Of a stretch of DNA of 43,826 nucleotides, positions 43,299 through 43,826 are shown piece by piece; position 1 is the stretch's first letter, and every line of letters starts with the position of its first letter. The DNA comes from an uncultured Oscillospiraceae bacterium. Lineage in GTDB: Bacteria; Bacillota; Clostridia; Oscillospirales; Oscillospiraceae. A program made the translations under genes and the position numbers. The notes under the pieces are model-generated. The model was not told the origin of the DNA. It made no database searches and was given only the letters and a program-made list of their open reading frames with translations. The stretch lies in assembly GCA_947624385.1 (NCBI GenBank), contig CANQJZ010000016.1, positions 1 to 43,826 of the forward strand, given 5' to 3'.

Positions 43299-43610
43299 GT
43301 GGAAATTCGTGAAAAAATTGAACGTCTCTTAAAGGAACGCAACTGGACGCGCTATCGCCTGTCACAAGAATCAGGGCTGTCAGAATCGACCGTCACAAAC
43401 ATGTTCTACCGCAACAATATGCCGTCACTGTCTACTGTGTCGGCTCTTGCGTCGGCTTTTGGCATGACCTTATCGCAGTTCTTCTTCGAGGGAGATGACA
43501 TCATTGAGTTGACGGAGGAGCAGAAGGACTTGCTGGCAAGCTGGAGCCTGCTGACAAAGAAGCAGCGCAAAATCATACTCGATCTTACAAAATCGATTCT
43601 CGACCCGTAA
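43299..43610 (+). CDS. XRE-family helix-turn-helix regulator
   Basis: A 103-residue protein starting at a GTG with GGTGGTGAT upstream. The helix-turn-helix is WTRYRLSQESGLSESTVTNM with FYRNNMPSLSTVSALASAFG as the following helices. FFEGDDIIELTEEQKDLL and KKQRKIILDLTKSI complete a helical C-terminus. Such small regulators are common in clostridial mobile elements. Direct targets cannot be inferred. Sequence upstream is AT-rich, with TATAAT at 43227 as a candidate -10. Confidence 0.85.
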   Translation: MEIREKIERLLKERNWTRYRLSQESGLSESTVTNMFYRNNMPSLSTVSALASAFGMTLSQFFFEGDDIIELTEEQKDLLASWSLLTKKQRKIILDLTKSILDP

Positions 43611-43826
43611 AATGCCGGGGCAACTCGACCTGCCTGGTCGTTAAAGTGAGTCAAATAGTGAAAGAAGCTCCATCCCACAGGCAATCATGCAGGAGAGATC
43701 TTCTTTGATTCTTCTGTTTTTGGCAAGTTGAAAAAACGTAATGATTACATTAATGTGCTCCCCATGTCAAGGACAAAATTAATCGTTCATTCCAGCCGGA
43801 AACCTGCTTTTAGATCCTGAGCCCAT
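43611..43826. other. Right-edge sequence without a recognisable gene
   Basis: About 216 bp after the XRE stop. No convincing ORF, hairpin or repeat was found. AT content is higher than in the left part of the window. Confidence 0.4.

Noticed and set aside
43406..43684. A minus-strand frame over the second XRE gene
   Set aside because: Antisense of a well-supported regulator; no ribosome site or family resemblance.

Overview
The window reads as chromosomal DNA from a GC-rich, endospore-forming member of the Clostridia, most plausibly Oscillospiraceae. This is inferred from a PolC-type polymerase, an adjacent spoIIGA-sigE pair, the non-mevalonate isoprenoid genes, and alanine/proline-rich, GC-biased coding sequence. 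No rRNA or tRNA gene and no CRISPR array was seen.

Region 1 (1-11 kb, minus strand) is conserved core. argG has its own consensus promoter and an ARG-box operator. A leftward run pyrH-frr-uppS-dxr-rseP-ispG-polC links nucleotide phosphorylation, ribosome recycling, isoprenoid synthesis, undecaprenyl carrier synthesis, intramembrane proteolysis and replication. cdsA, usually found between uppS and dxr, is absent. Divergent to pyrH lie spoIIGA and sigE, the mother-cell sporulation protease and its sigma factor, closed by a strong terminator.

Region 2 (12.7-31.7 kb, plus strand) is the most interesting part. It is a 19-kb envelope cluster holding six paralogous lipoproteins of an uncharacterised family, an ECF sigma factor with a putative membrane anti-sigma factor, a response regulator/histidine kinase pair, two ABC-2-like permeases, a canonical ABC ATPase, a second ATPase-like protein lacking key catalytic residues, a large membrane-anchored extracytoplasmic protein, an FtsX-like permease and a small anchored protein. 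A 17-bp direct repeat with 11-bp period lies upstream of the regulator gene and of two lipoprotein transcription units. At two of these sites it sits exactly 43 nt before a -10 hexamer. I infer a self-regulated envelope sensing or export system.

Region 3 (31.7-36.2 kb) holds an orphan leftward gene with tandem Spo0A-box-like sites upstream, a decayed repeat-rich surface-protein gene with several frame changes whose C-terminus matches the gene cut off at the left window edge, and a 55-residue zinc-ribbon protein.

Region 4 (36.2-43.8 kb) is a mobile, decaying region. It has a truncated transposase orfA and a serine-recombinase operon in which three downstream genes share a domain with the recombinase C-terminus. 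A divergent XRE repressor faces that operon across two matching operator dyads. Beyond are a Maff2-like conjugation gene, remnants of a second serine recombinase, fragments of CMD, MATE and aldo/keto-reductase genes, a leader RNA with a terminator, and a second XRE regulator. Composition drops and gene fragments abut out of frame, as expected for repeated insertion and deletion.
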